Under the pieces are notes generated by a model, which saw nothing but the letters and a program-made list of their open reading frames with translations, was not told where the DNA came from and ran no database searches. The translations under genes were made by a program, and so were the position numbers. DNA of 64,000 nucleotides from Tricholoma matsutake (taxonomy: Eukaryota > Basidiomycota > Agaricomycetes > Agaricales > Tricholomataceae): NCBI GenBank assembly GCA_026075535.2, contig AP026544.2, forward strand, positions 7,812,001 to 7,876,000, in the 5' to 3' direction. How positions within the stretch are numbered: position 1 is the stretch's first letter; every line of letters starts with the position of its first letter. Positions 11,140 through 23,781 of the stretch are shown here, piece by piece.

Positions 11140-12370
11140 ACGTAGGAATGTCAACGCGTCAACATTCAAATTTCAACCATGTGCCACGTGATCAATTGAT
11201 CGGTGAAAACAATGGTCAATACTACCTTATCAATTTCGAAAGGCTAGCGCTCAATGTTTACAGAAGTCAGCAGATATGCCCCTCCTACACAGCAAGTTGC
11301 GGAATCTGTGCAGTGCTGCCAAGCACTAATATATCGATATCTTGCACGAGCTTTGCATTGAATTGCACATCTCACACTAGCAGTCATATATTCACATAGA
11401 CACCTACATCAACTAGCCAGTAAGCTGCAGTACATCCAGTTAGTGTACTAATCAAGACATCGACTAGTCAGTATGCCTGTCCCCCTCTGCTGAACCTATG
11501 CCCTCGTCTTCAATGACCTAACTGGACACACGAAATTCTTATCTCCCCACCAATCCACTCCATCCTTTCCCAACTCTACTGGAGTAATCCAGCTGCCTGT
11601 AACATCTTCAGTGTCTCCGAGTTCTATCCAGCTGCCTGGACCATCCACAACATCTGCAGTCTCTCTGAGTTCCACTGATGTTGGCAAACCGATTGTCAGA
11701 AAAAAAACTCCTTCATATGCATGAGCAGCTTCTTGGCAAACAAATATTCTGCATGACACCTGAACTGCTCTCTCTTCCGTTGCTCTAAATATTCATCCTA
11801 TAAGCCAGAGACGAACCTTTACTGGAAAGCCTTAATGTCGAGCTTGCAGAGAACACCTGAAGGTTCATTGTTCTTACTCAAGACAATGAGCGCCAATGAG
11901 CATGCGGCAGTAATGGGACACACTGATGAAGAACATGGGGTTAGTAATGTATAACACGTTTAATGCATTAACGGTCTAATTGTAGATGAATAGCCTGGTA
12001 GATCTATGTGTAGAGGGGCCTTGAGGAAGACCTAAGGCCTAGTGCACAGTGGGGTGCAAGGTGCCAAGATTCAATACACAACATTTGGTTGATGCATAAT
12101 GTCGCTTTCCAGATATTTTTTATTTTATTGCTACTTCTCATCATGTTGTATAGGAATCCGATGCTCAGTACTCAAGTAGCTCAAGTACTAGTCCCATGCA
12201 GTACTCACATTCTTTGTCCATGTTGACTATGCCTTACTTTTCAATAATATACTTATCAAATCAGTCAGAATCAATGGAATTTGAATTCTTGCCACTTGGG
12301 ATCCCACACCCATTTTGCTAGTCCTGAAATTCCTTAATGTTCCTTAAGCCTTTCTACCACTTTCTACCTA
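11140..12370. other. Intergenic, no gene recognised
   Basis: Only short, unsupported reading frames are present. The longest (11496-11759, minus) shows no domain. Some repeated dinucleotide and TTCTACC words occur near 12350. Nothing else recognised. Confidence 0.4.
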
Positions 12371-12371
12371 G

Positions 12372-12500
12372 TTGATGATGCTGCCAAAATACTCTGAGAA
12401 ACCTGCCACTAATAGGCCCAGCAAAGAATACTTCTGTGACTGCTCTAGGTTTTGCAAAGGTCAACAAAACAAAGTCTCTTGTTCCGTGATCGTGCTTGTT
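12372..12500 (+). pseudogene. N-terminal fragment of a Tnp2-type transposase
   Basis: About 125 bp nearly identical to 51396-51515, where it forms the N-terminal exon of a Tnp2 transposase. The frame carries a CDCSRFCKGQQNKVS motif, a small Cys cluster often found at the start of these proteins. Similarity stops abruptly; no transposase core follows, so this is a stray fragment. Confidence 0.65.
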
Positions 12501-12706
12501 ACAGTTCTCAACATGATCACGCCTTCTGGCTTGACTGGATATCTGGACTCTTTATTCTATCATCTCCTATGCCATGCAAGAGTCTGATGCCAGTCACTGG
12601 TCACTATCATGAAGCAATTGATTTTAACAGATGTTTGTTCCTATGTAAAAGGATCCATAAATTGAAGTGCTCAATTTGGTAGGATTATGTAATGAGGTGC
12701 TCAACC

Positions 12707-12775
12707 GCGAGTCAACCACAAGTCAACTGTGAGTCAACTACGAGTCAACTGTGAGTCAACTATGAGTCACCATGG
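12707..12775. repeat. Short tandem repeat GAGTCAACTRY
   Basis: About six imperfect 11-bp units built on GAGTCAACT with varying two-base spacers. Noncoding; ends just before the second copy of the dispersed repeat at 12804. Confidence 0.7.
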
Positions 12776-12803
12776 GTCAACTGCCTCGGAACTTGCCCAT
12801 TGT

Positions 12804-12906
12804 GATACCATAGCAAAGGTATATGGTGTGTGCAGCTCTGCATAGAGGTTGGGTTTACTATGGACTTCTATGGGGCTTATATGTAACACTGTGTAGTACT
12901 GCATAG
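12804..12906. repeat. Dispersed repeat, copy 2
   Basis: Second, shorter copy of the sequence at 10994-11101, same orientation. It lacks a four-base TTAT step present in copy 1. Confidence 0.65.
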
Positions 12907-12909
12907 CAC

Positions 12910-13419
12910 ATGAGCTAGTGGGCCACTGCTTTGCATGGCAGTTCCGAGTTCTCTATGTAATTGGTAGTCAAAGTGTCACTATGGGGTTAACTAAGGTTGG
13001 AATTCAACTAACCTTAGCATAAAAATCACCCAGCAACTTACCTTAGGTTGTTCATTAGGTTGAATCAAAACAACCAATTACAATAGGTTGCTATTGACTT
13101 CGACACATCAACCTGATGTCAAGTGATTCAAATTGTTCAGGGTAGAAATAGTCAGGTGGTTTTGCAAGAGGTTCAACTCACAATTGGTTGTTTCAAATGT
13201 TAGTTCTTGACATAGGTTGAATTCCAATGTAATGTTGATTGAGAATGACCCCCCACCTGCAAAGGCTACAATATTAATTATAAGGGCAACCTCACAATGG
13301 CCCATGGCTTGGGGATCAAGAATTTAATATTCAACTTTGGTAAACACAGGCAATATATATATACAGATCTGCAAACCTCAAATATAATTATAAGTACCAG
13401 TACCCTGGAATACTAATAC
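12910..13419. other. Intergenic, no gene recognised
   Basis: AT-rich sequence with recurring AGGTTGAATC/CAACCT words in both orientations between about 12985 and 13260, suggestive of an eroded foldback element. No coding signal supported. Confidence 0.35.
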
Positions 13420-13427
13420 TAACAAGC

Positions 13428-14302
13428 CAAGGGGGTGACAGGCCGCAAATTTTAGACATCCACTCATAATTTTTTCTAAGCAGCCATCTGGGACCCCCCC
13501 CCCCTCCCTGTCCTTCTATATATGGTAGTTTCCCATCATGTGTCGGCCTATTTTGGGTAACTCCCTGAATCAAAATCATCAACCAGCCTGTCACACACAT
13601 GTCAAACTAGAGTCAATGAGTGGACGAGGTGTTTCATGACCTGTGTGATCAACTCCCTCAGTCATCACACCTCCTATACCCCTTCAGTGTCTGCTACCTT
13701 GTGCACTGAAGGCTGTTCTGTAATCTTCCCATTCTTCCTCTCTTATCAGCTGGGTATTTACACTTGATTTACTAGTAGTACACCAGTGCACCTATTACTT
13801 ATTTGGTAATCTTGCGAAGGTGAAACAACCCCAGTCAGATATTTTTGTTTGGCATTGGTGAGCTCATGAGGCAAACAGATCATGTGTCAGACTACCACAA
13901 CTGCAAACCATAATGAGAAACCTAAGAAAACTAAATGTAGAAAACAAATAACAGGGGGCAGCATCATGCAACTTGCAAACCCAAGTTCCAATAATTTAAA
14001 TACTTTGAAAGAATTGACAAGGTTTGGTGGTATTTCCAGTACAATGATGCCAATGCATTATTATAATATACTAGGGAAGGTCAGGAACAACACTGAGTGT
14101 GGGCTGGAGGCCAAATCTGCTGCATTGGGTGGGGAAACCAAGAGACAGAACATGTTTTGGAGCCGAATTTGCAGCTCTAGAGCACCCTAGACATGACCTG
14201 ACCTTTCAAAACGTTGATGTCAAAATTCTTTTTAGTGGGTCCTCTGGACCCCCCCCTCCCCCCCCACCTGATGTGCAGGATTCGGGTGCCAACACCCCCT
14301 TG
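13428..14302. mobile_element. 875-bp TIR element with perfect 8-bp TSD
   Basis: Ends are CAAGGGGGTG (13428-13437) and CACCCCCTTG (14293-14302). Both flanks read TAACAAGC (13420-13427 and 14303-14310), an exact 8-bp target duplication. Homopolymer C tracts lie just inside both ends (about 13490 and 14250). It is nonautonomous: the frame at 13882-14190 shows no transposase. The right end extends as CAAGGGGGTGTTGGCACCC on the minus strand and recurs at 63263. 8-bp duplications are known for hAT and for KDZ-type (Kyakuja/Dileera/Zisupton) transposons; the terminal sequence does not decide between them. It inserted a few bases past the stop of the Tnp2 pseudogene. Confidence 0.85.
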
Positions 14303-14316
14303 TAACAAGCTTAAGA

Positions 14317-17300
14317 TTATAAGTAACTATCTCCTGAGAATGAGGCAAGGACCAAATCACCACTGTGATCTGAAATTGTCCAAGGAAGATCACTATGACC
14401 GGTTTCCACCCTAGCAACCACTGACTGTACACAAGTAATGTCAAGGACATGCATTGCTCCAAGTTGAGAATAAAAGTGGAACTGGGGCAGACGATGAATT
14501 TTGGCATTGATATCCACCTTACAGTTTTGAATTGCAGCCATGATGATGGTTGTTGGGGTGAGTAAATCAAGAGCAGGGCAAGCCTCTGTGAAGTGCACAA
14601 GATAGATATGTTGAAGTTGACCAAAAAAGCGATTCTGTTGTAAGTTGGGTTTGACATTATGGGACCTTGCAAAAGTGTCCACCAATGCTTCATACTATAA
14701 ATCCAGAAACTTGAGAAAAAATATTTTAAGCAGAAAAAACCTTACACAAACAAATGTAGCATCCCATCTACCATCCTGAGATCCATCCAGACATGAAGAC
14801 CACATTATGTCACCAGCCTCAGAATCTATCCGCTGCACCTTTCCCCATTCTTCAATCCCAGCATTGTTAAGAGCCTTTCTGATCACTCCAACTTGTTTAT
14901 CAAAATGAGTTGCCAGAGCACCAATAAGAGCTGTGATTGCAGTGGGTTGGTCAGCAGATTTAGGTGGTAGAAGTCGACATGAAGGATCTAACTTAAGTGG
15001 TCAATAACATCTAAAATTTCAATATGACTAACACTTACATGCAGGATCTTCAAATGATCCTCAGGGTGCACCTAGAGGATTAGGTTCCTTGAGTGATAGT
15101 TCTTCAGCCTTGTCATAAATTGTCTTGATCTGAGTTAATTGAGCATTTTCAAGGACATGACAATCAAGAGATGCAAAAGGAAAACATCGATTATGGATAG
15201 CAGGCTGAAGGACTCCACAGTACTTGTCAAGAACCGTTCCTCACCCGATTGGAATCCGCATCTGTCCGACCCTTTCCTGCACATCAAACATGACTTTTGT
15301 CTATGCCTCCCAATTTCGTTCCCAGCCGCCTTGCACTGCCCACACTGCTGTGCATCAGGCTGCCTTGTACAGCATCCATGGCTGCCTTTCCAAGGCTGCC
15401 GTCTCTATTGCAAATTCGACTACAGATTCCTGTGCAGCTCCCACTAGACAATTTATCTATGCAGTTGAGACACTGTCACAGTCTTTGTTCCTGTTCCGCA
15501 TTATTCCAGACTACAGTATTTAAGCTTAGTTAGTTTCACCTTGTATTCCTCAGTTCATATATCGACATAGACTCAACTTTAATCTGCCAATCCAAACCTC
15601 CTTCTACTCCAACCTCAGTTCTCTAAGAGTCTGAACTCCGTTCGACTCGACCTCCAGTCTCCCTCTGAAGTTCTAACCTCATCTGAACTTAACCTAAATC
15701 CCTCCGTACTCCTTCCCACATTTACCTGCACTTTCCCGTTCCTACCTCCAAACCTCCAACTTGAAATTAGGACACCAGACGAGGTGAAGGGCGCAGCTTC
15801 TTACAAGCTGAAGCCAAGTCCTTTCCATTTCCCCTCCCACAAAATTTGCAACGACCTGACACCCTTCCATAAACAACACCCGCAGTGTCCGATTGGATTC
15901 CGATGAACTCTCTGGGATCACTTCTTAACAGTACTGCTCTGTTGGAAAAGCCCAGTAACACCAAACAGGTCCTGTTGCTTCAATAGATGGTGCAATATGA
16001 AGAAGGGCATGAACTGTGAGTGGGCAGGTAGATATGTGGTCTGGATCATGTTGATAATAAATACTACAAAGGATAATTAGATGAGAAACAACTGACTAGT
16101 AGGATATCTCTTACATCTCATAGTCTTCTACCCACTTAATGAAGCCTTCTCATAGTTCTTCAATATCATCATAAGAGATTTCGAACTGAAGGCAAATGTT
16201 GAGGAGCTTGACAAGGAGGATAAAATGGTTGTAATACTTCCTGTTCTTGAATCGACGCTGGAGGTAGACAGGCCCAAGATGCAAAGTCCAGAATGACCAC
16301 ATCTCTGCAGAAATACTGACACCTTCAGCAGCTATATTTGGAACACATACTCCATATGCAGCAGGAATGAAAGGCCTGACTGGGCTGTGGTTTCACCAAT
16401 TGCCTTCCAGACACTTCTGGAAAGCTCATATGACTCTTTTCCTTCATTAAGACCTTTGAACTCTCCAGTCCAAAGAAAGATAAGATTTTTTAGGAGGTTC
16501 TCCCAAATCAGATGCATGAAGTCATATGGAAATGAAAGTGGAAAGTGCAGGGAATGAAGATGTGATAGAACTGGTCGACCTTTAATACCATACTCCCTTG
16601 ATAAATGGTCAGCATCTTTGCTAGTGGTTGTAGCATCAACCTCATCTGCTTGCTGAATAAATTCATTATGAGTTTGTAGCAGCAGGTGATGGGGATCATA
16701 GTGCTTGATAGCTGTGGGGTTTTGGGTGACTTTTGGATGGGTAGAGCAGTTGAGAGGGATATAAAGGGTAGTACCATTTGAACCAGGAAGACATAGGCCA
16801 TTGATATTACACATCTGGCAAGGTGAATATCCATTGTGTCCCTTCATGCACATAAGCATGGAAATAGCTGGGATGTCTCCAAACACCAGAATAAGAAATG
16901 CTCACAAAGCAAAATGTGCATTTAGCAGAATATTGAATGCAGGAACACCACTTGCAAGACAAAGGATCTCTTGCACAAATGGCCACAGAAAGGAGTCAGC
17001 ATCTTTTGGTTTTTTGGGAATGACACCCAGGGACATAATAGAGACAAGGTGGAACCAGATTTCAGGAGGGAGATTATAATCAAAAACAATTAAGGGCCAA
17101 GCAGACAATTTACGCCGCTTGAATGGAGAAAATCCATCGGTTGACAACCCCAGTGCAACATCACAATTGTCACTGAAGTATTTTTGAGGGGGTGTGGTAT
17201 CTCCAACCTTGATTCGCTCAGTGCAAATGCCCCAGTAGCATTTTGAATCAAAGACATCTGCTGTTTTACCAGTTTCATGCTTGTAATTGGCTCTGTATTG

Positions 17301-18398
17301 CCTGAGTTGAGCAAGTCTGGGATTAGCAGCAAATGTGCAAAGGTGGGGGGTGAGTGGCAGATAAGTGAATTTTGAGGTTTGCCAGATGAATGAAATTGGG
17401 CCTCATGGCAATAAGGACAAGAGTCAAGCTCTGTGCAAGGGCCAGTATAACAAATGCAAGAGTTTGGACAGGAGTCGTATAACTCAGGTCTGAACCCTGC
17501 AAGAAAAGACACTCAAGATTGCAGCTCATCAAGAGCAGGAAGAGGAGGGTCTTGCAGAAATGCAAAGGATGTCATTGGCCAGTCTCGATCAGTCATCTGA
17601 GTCTTGATCTTGTAAGCAAATGCCTTACATATTGCAAGATCATATGCCACAAGTTTTTGTTCTGAGTTCAGAGGAATTCAAATTAGCCCAATCACTGAGC
17701 AGAATTTTAAACATGACATACCAATGCTTGCAAATTCCCTATTGTAGCCAGCACCTAGCTGATCCCAAGCTGAGAGCTCGCCATTCTCACCAACCTCAAA
17801 TTTAGCCCAATTAATATGTCTGTCATCTTCCAATTCATCATTGCTATCTTCCAAGCCTCCAATATCAGTATCACCCTCACCAGCACCTTCTTCAACCTCA
17901 TCAAGAGTCACCCATAGATCATGTGAGGCTTGGGGTTGGTACATGAAAGAAAAATCTATATCTGGAGTGTTGCAGCCATCACTGGGAGATTGAGGATCCA
18001 TAATAACATCAGCAGGCAGCAGAATATTGGGGTCACCAGAAGGATGCTCAGCTTCATGGACTGGGAGCAGAACATCAGGAGGGAGTTGAGACTGGTGCAC
18101 TGGGATCTGCAGCCTCACCAGCATCAATATTGTTATCAATATTAATGATATCCATTCCATCCACTTCAGCACTAGCCAAACCATTATCCTCAGTTGTGCT
18201 CAAGTTGACATCACTATCATCACTGTCATCATGTGAGTCAAGATCAATGACAGCTTGGATTCTAGATGAAGACACAGAAGGCCTAGAGGCAGCATAGGGA
18301 GCATTTGCATTATGGCAGTGTTCTCGTTCTCATTTGTGTGAGATTTTCTGGCCATTACAATGAAAGCAGCCACAGATCACATAGTTGCTTTTTGCCAT
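14317..18398 (-). pseudogene. Tnp2/Plavaka-like transposase, multi-exon
   Basis: Runs from a start codon at 18398 (MAKSNYVICGCFHCNGQKI, a Cys-cluster N-terminus) through an acidic linker (18275-17680) to a zinc-binding block CPNSCICYTGPCTELDSC near 17460. The core has STDGFSPFKRRKLSAWPL (about 17140), MKGHNGYSPCQMC (about 16840) and YDFMHLIWENLLKNL (about 16500). After a solo LTR the protein continues (15220-15040) and, past an intron with a GTAAGTG donor at 15037, into the C-terminal domain (14990-14317, including RFFGQLQHIYLVHF). At least three in-frame TGA stand at Arg positions. Family: pfam-type Transposase_21/Tnp2. The element's own termini were not found. Confidence 0.85.
15225..15930. 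mobile_element. Solo LTR, copy 1 (706 bp)
   Basis: Starts TGTCAAGAACCG and ends TTCTTAACA (TG...CA), flanked by the 5-bp duplication GTACT (15220-15224 and 15931-15935). Aligns along its length with the solo LTR at 42837-43533. Removing it restores the Tnp2 reading frame across the junction. Contains a TATTTAAG word near 15521. Solo LTRs form by recombination between the two LTRs of a retrotransposon; no internal region of this family is in the window. Confidence 0.93.
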
Positions 18399-18524
18399 GC
18401 TATATCTGTTTGGTGAGGGAGGCAGCAGTGAGTGAGACATCAATTGCTCGAATCGTCAATACTGATTGAGGTTAAATAATATTCATCGGCAAAACAAGGT
18501 GCGATTCTGTGATTTGTAATCAAT

Positions 18525-20740
18525 GTCTATTAATATTGTACATATACAAATGCAAGATGGTTTTGATGTACATATCACTCTCTTCTCCTTCAGCAACCTC
18601 GATGGGATGAAGGCTGATATCGTGATCTACCCCAATCTGAATCACAAATTTGAGCGAATGAGTGCCTTTGGGTAGAGTAAGTAAACTTGAGTTTAACAGA
18701 AAGGTTCTTGTTGACCATCATATAACAAGTAATTGGCAACTTGCAGTGCCTCCCATGACGAGCCACCAGTTGGCCATCTTTTTGGAAGGATCAAACAGTG
18801 CAACAACTGTTTGGTTATTGCATCATTGTTGACATCCCGAGCGCAACTTGAAGAATAATGAGAGCTCTGGCAGTACACTCCCCTTTCACCAGGTTAGGCA
18901 TCACATCCAGAGTAGGGGAGGAGTTAACAAATGTGGCAACATCTCACCTGCAGGGAAGCATAACCTGGAAGCAAGATAAGAACAGTGAAAACACTTACAT
19001 CTGTGCAGAAGTCATCTGTAGCAGCTTGTTCCGCTTGTCATCTTCCATTTCCATAATGTCATAGATGGACTCAACCACAGCTTCTTTGCAGTGTCTTATG
19101 ACCTACAGTCACAAGCTATGAGCAATTTCCACAAACTCAAAGTGTGGAATTTGCTTCAGCAGAGAATCTGTCTCCCACATGGCTTGCACACACATTTGTG
19201 ACAAATCCATAGTACCAGCGCATTCAGCCATGCATTCGAGGACATCACATCAACACATGCAGAGAGCAGATTGAGAACCTTCTTGAGAACAAGCACTTGA
19301 CTGGCTGTGAGATTGGCTAGCAGTTGTATTCACAAGAAATGAGCTTTCATAAGGAGGAAAGCCTTGAAATGAGGCACTTCAAAATCAGTGAGATCGAGCT
19401 TAACTGGCACATGATTGTAGATACAACGAAGCAGAGCATCTTCATGGCAATGAACTTGGCTGAAGATGGTACCACCTCAAGAAGCCCTTTGAGTTTTGTG
19501 AGTGATAGCATCCCAGTGTACACCTCGACAGTAACATTGATTTCAATAGTTAGATGAGAACAGAGTAATTACAATGTATATGACATATACAAGAGGTGTT
19601 GTAGTAAGCCACAATCTCAGAAAATATCCATTTCATCCTCTGCAATGATAAATCAATGATGTGCATTGGGAGCAAAGTACAAACTTACCAATTGCAATAC
19701 ATTTGGAATTGATGAGATTGCTCAAGGTGTTTTCCACAAGCTGAGATAGATGATCTGACATGAGGTGTTGGTGACTGACGTTATCGAGGTTGTAATAATT
19801 GGGATTTTGTGTCATGCTCCTGTAGGAGTATGTCCACGTCAAAATATCCTGTTTAAAAGCATGAGACTCTCATGAGGAAGGTTACTTAGCCAAGGCTTAC
19901 TCCTTGTTTTCAATCATCTTCACCGCAATTTTGGCAAGGAAGAAATTATGTAGAAGATGAGGCAGAAGGTGAGACTCTATCAGCAAACCTTCTGCCAAGA
20001 ATGTCTTGTAGAAATCCTTTTGTATTTGTTGACACATGAGCACACAATGACTATGTTCATCCTCCTTTGACCGACAAGCATGACCCATCATTTGAAGAAC
20101 ATCCATGACAGGGTAGTCAATGTAGCAACATTCCTTGCCTTTGTAGTACTGCACACCCATGATGTAACTTGCAACAGGCAGACTCCGTGCAGTGTCCTAA
20201 AGGAAGAATACATATCAATATTGCACAAGGGGATTGACTACAAAGACACATACTTTAGAAACCACTAATACTTGAGCAGCACTGGATTCAAATAGACATT
20301 GTACAATTCACTTGTCTTGAGGATCAAGAGCCTCATGGAAGTAACCAATACCATGCTTGAGAGTCTTTACAAGGCCTGCATTGTGAATGTGATCAAGATG
20401 AGGCTGCAAGTCATCAAGTTTGATATTCAAGAATCTGTTGGGTTTGTCATCTGCAAAGCAATGTACAAGTATATATATATTGTTGACGCTGAGCCGGCAT
20501 TGTTGGTGCAATGGACATGGGGCATTGTCATGCTGATGATAATTGAACCTTTGGGAGTCAACACCCACAGACTTGGAGCACATGCTGGCAAACACTATTA
20601 TGATTTTTTGATCAGCACAATTCACCACATTGAGTCATGTTCAAAGTTAATGATGGGATGGTTGAAGGCTCTGTCACATGTTCAGGGGCAGGTTCATCAA
20701 GCAGAGACCTTGGACCAAGAGGCAAAGAAGCAATGGATGA
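18525..20740 (-). pseudogene. brr2: Brr2-like spliceosomal helicase, decayed C-terminal part
   Basis: Reading right to left: a helicase-domain-2 block (20630-20320: NRFLNIKLDDLQP, HGIGYFHEALDPQDK), then DTARSLPVASY and GVQYYKGKECCYIDYPVMD (about 20180-20100), MMGHACRSKEDEHSHCVLMC (a motif VI-like region), [18 protein letters not shown] (about 19800), a Sec63-domain helix LLSACVDVMSSNAWL (about 19250), RDVATFVNSSPTLDV (about 18920), and an FN3-like end near 18560 (VAEGEESD). Brr2 is the DExD/H ATPase that unwinds U4/U6 in the spliceosome. This copy has many frameshifts and stops but keeps intron-like gaps, so it arose by DNA duplication, not retroposition. The N-terminal cassette is absent. 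Confidence 0.85.
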
Positions 20741-21600
20741 CTGCCAGATGAACAACAATGATGAAACAGTGGAAGGCATTAGACCGAAGACTCAGTAGAG
20801 AATGATGACAAGCTGCTGGGGATCAGCACATCCACCGAGGATGCTGACAATGACAATATAAGCACTAGCGTAAGCAGTGGCAGAGATGGCGGAACAGGGA
20901 TTGGTGTGGGTGTTTCAGGGGTAGTGCTCAAATGATCAATAGAGGAAACTCAGTCTCAAGAACGACGTTTCGAACGATGTATCAGGTCCTTCAGGTATAG
21001 CAAACAATATTGCTGAAGGCAATGGCTGCAATTGGGAGGACTCATAAGATTCTTCAGTTTCCTCCTCCCATGGCTGCGGGCTTGGGGGAGGGTGAGATGA
21101 CAGCATCGGCATGGAAGGTGTGAAATTGCCAATGGTAGATACAGAAATTATTGAAGGGAGCAACCGTGAGCTGGCATTAGGGGATGCTTGGATGATGGGA
21201 GCAAGAGCAAATGGTCTGACATTGCTCATGATCAGATGACAAAATGCTCTCTGCCACTGATAGATGGAACTAGGAATTCAAATACCTGGCCAATTTTGGA
21301 GCATCAGCACCTGGAAATTCTTCCATTGCAGTTAATGACATACTGGAAAGAGGTAAGGATGGAGGATGCGGCAGCAGGGTTGGTAAATGCATTGGACAGG
21401 GATCCAATGGCCACTATGATGGTGGTAAGAAAGATAACAGATGGAACTTGTGACTTGAGGGCAATGCCTCAGTACTAGTCTAAGCACCTGAATTTTTAGG
21501 TCAGCACTAAGTTCTTATAATTACTATATACTGAAACAACTGACATGAACCTGAAGACTGGTAATTTATGGTGTCTCATTGATACACTATTGGAATCCCA
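20741..21600. other. Unassigned sequence with short frames
   Basis: A minus-strand frame at 20936-21229 (Ser/Pro-rich) and a plus-strand frame at 21188-21478 have no recognisable domain. They may be eroded exons of the gene whose remains lie at 21600-22104 and 26005-28710, or chance frames. Confidence 0.3.
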
Positions 21601-22104
21601 GAAAATTAAAAACCTGACCATCGAGCACTTCCATGACAGATCGATCCTCTGCCACAGCAGTATTGTAAAGGTTGTTGTAGTGTTGCTGCCTCTTTAGACA
21701 GAGTGCTGAGTCAGCCAATAGGTTTATTGGCAAGCCGATTGGCTTCAGAAAGCTGTTTTTGAGCTAATTGGGACCAGTGAGCCTTGGAATACAAAATACA
21801 AGGCACAGAGTCAAACTCACCAGGAGCATGCCAGTCGTCCAAGTAGACATTGGGATATGATGGACTTGAGATGACCCACGCAATGCTGGTAAGCAGTAGA
21901 TATTATTCTGAATATCAAAAAGGCCTGCTAACGCAATTGTTGTCATGAAGAGATAGATTAGGAAACCTGTAAATGGAAGAGGCAGTGCATTCAGCCTTGT
22001 CATGGAACCCAACCAAGGAACCAGCTTATAATGGTCTAGGTCCTTGAAAAGGCCATCTTCTCCAATGATATCCCTGAGTTCCTCTACCAAACCAAATTTA
22101 CCCC
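21600..22104 (-). pseudogene. Downstream part of an interrupted unknown gene
   Basis: Minus-strand exon reading KFGLVEELRDIIGEDGLFK then DLDHYKLVPWLGSMTRLNAL. Its upstream end meets the LTR element at 22105. Deleting that element and one CCCC duplication joins it in frame to LTDNLVVREIGG at 26010-26045, giving one open exon. Farther downstream, LAQKQLSEANRLANKPIG (about 21760-21700) looks like another helical exon, with a stop after it. Family not recognised. Confidence 0.5.
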
Positions 22105-22241
22105 TGGAGTAGTGTGTGTGGGCACACCTACTCCAGGTCATGTGACCATGTAGTCAGTAGACAGTCACACTTGTATGGTCACAAGGCTATCACTACACTG
22201 TCCCTGCGATAGCTATAGTCAGGAGACTCACTACGTCTCCA
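22105..22241 (+). repeat. 5' LTR of LARD-like element
   Basis: 137 bp, TGGAGTAGTGTGTG ... CGTCTCCA, near-identical to 25868-26004; visible differences are mostly C/T transitions (for example CTGCGATAG versus CTGTGATAG). Confidence 0.9.
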
Positions 22242-23781
22242 TCTTGGTGACGAGAGTGCGATTTGATGCACGCATTGCTACTTAGTCTATTTCTGCTTAG
22301 TTCTATTCTTGTCACTCTTGCTTCCAGCTTTTCATCTCAAGTCTCTTGTCCCAGCACCCAGCACCCAGTCCACAGAACCATGGAACCAGTCACAGAACTA
22401 GAACCAGAACCAGTCACAGAACCAGCCTATCAGTCTCTTCTTCAGTTATTACATCACACTCAGCATGCCAGGTCCAGGACAAGGCAAATGAAGCCATAAG
22501 AAGAAATGGTGTGAAAATGCGTCCACCTTTGACACAAATATTGCAGCCATAAATACCGTAATGACAGCATTGAGCACTCTAAATGCGAGAATGACCACCC
22601 TAGCAACGTTGATAGGTTGTCTCCTTGGCTCAAAGGCTGATTCACCACTTTAACCACTTTCTAATCACATCAGCTAACTCCTATGATGTCCCAGATGCAG
22701 CGTGACCCAGTCTATTGATCGCGATATCATATTGACTGCTCCGAAACATCACCAGCGACATTGATTGTACTGAGAAACCACATCGCACAACCTTAGGACT
22801 ACATTGAAAGCCCCTAAGATCCCTCTAAACGACCATCGAACATTCCTGATCAACTTCAAACAGCCATGACCGCAATTGAACATCGTCAACCATCGTCAAC
22901 TGTTATTGATTGATATTGAGAGACTACGAGCGACATCAGGCACTGCATTTGTTATCTATATGCTGGAATACCATGCACCAGGAAGTATTCCAACTTGTGC
23001 TCAAACCTGCTGATAGTAGGTCAGCCTCATTCCAAGTCCCTATTGCATACAGAACCCGCTGGACAAATTATTGCGAGACTTAGCGCGGTTTATACACAAA
23101 GGACAGTCCCTTTTTAGTTCTATACCCTTTATTACTCTTTCATCATATAATATATATCTTTCTTGTTTGGATTCCAGTCTCCTTTTTGGCCTTGTGCCTT
23201 AACTCATATCTTTTGCCTCATGTTCTACACATGTTTCTCATTCCATTTTAGGAAGTTTCTTTAAAACATATAAAACTCTGTAGTATCTACTTGGAAATAC
23301 AAGAAATCATCTTCACCTATTGTCTTGTATACAGTTCTAAGCATCTGATCAATCTTCTAAAACAATCTAAGTCTCTACAAGTTTTCTTGATTGATGAGAA
23401 ACCTCTGCGATCATCGCGTCCTTGATCTTCCTTCAATCATCTTGTTGTTAGCACTAGCAACCATTCCAACACATCCTAGCCATTGGCTATAGCCTTCATA
23501 TACTATCGACCTATCAAAAGGTCCTTGGAATTCACACTTCGACCATCGACGATAAACATTGTTTGCCATTGATCTCATCGATCGTCCTCAATATTGATCG
23601 ATACTTGATCGGACCACGCCAAACACCTTTGTCTCCTATAGCACTACCTTCATGACTAGTACCAACTAGTTATCTACTCATAGGTTGGACCACAAACACT
23701 CGGAACATCTCGCACCCTTCCTCTGACTCGTCGCAAATATCATCAGCTGTTTTGGTGGTTTTCCTGGGTTGAGTATCATCA

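Noticed and set aside
11496..11759. Small minus-strand gene
   Set aside because: Overlaps an imperfect repeat of TCCAGCTGCCTG words; no domain.
12707..12775. Telomeric or CRISPR-like repeat
   Set aside because: Units are 11 bp without unique spacers and do not match TTAGGG.
14232..14305. End of the Tnp2 transposon itself
   Set aside because: The perfect TAACAAGC duplication pairs this end with 13428, showing a separate 875-bp insertion next to the Tnp2 stop.
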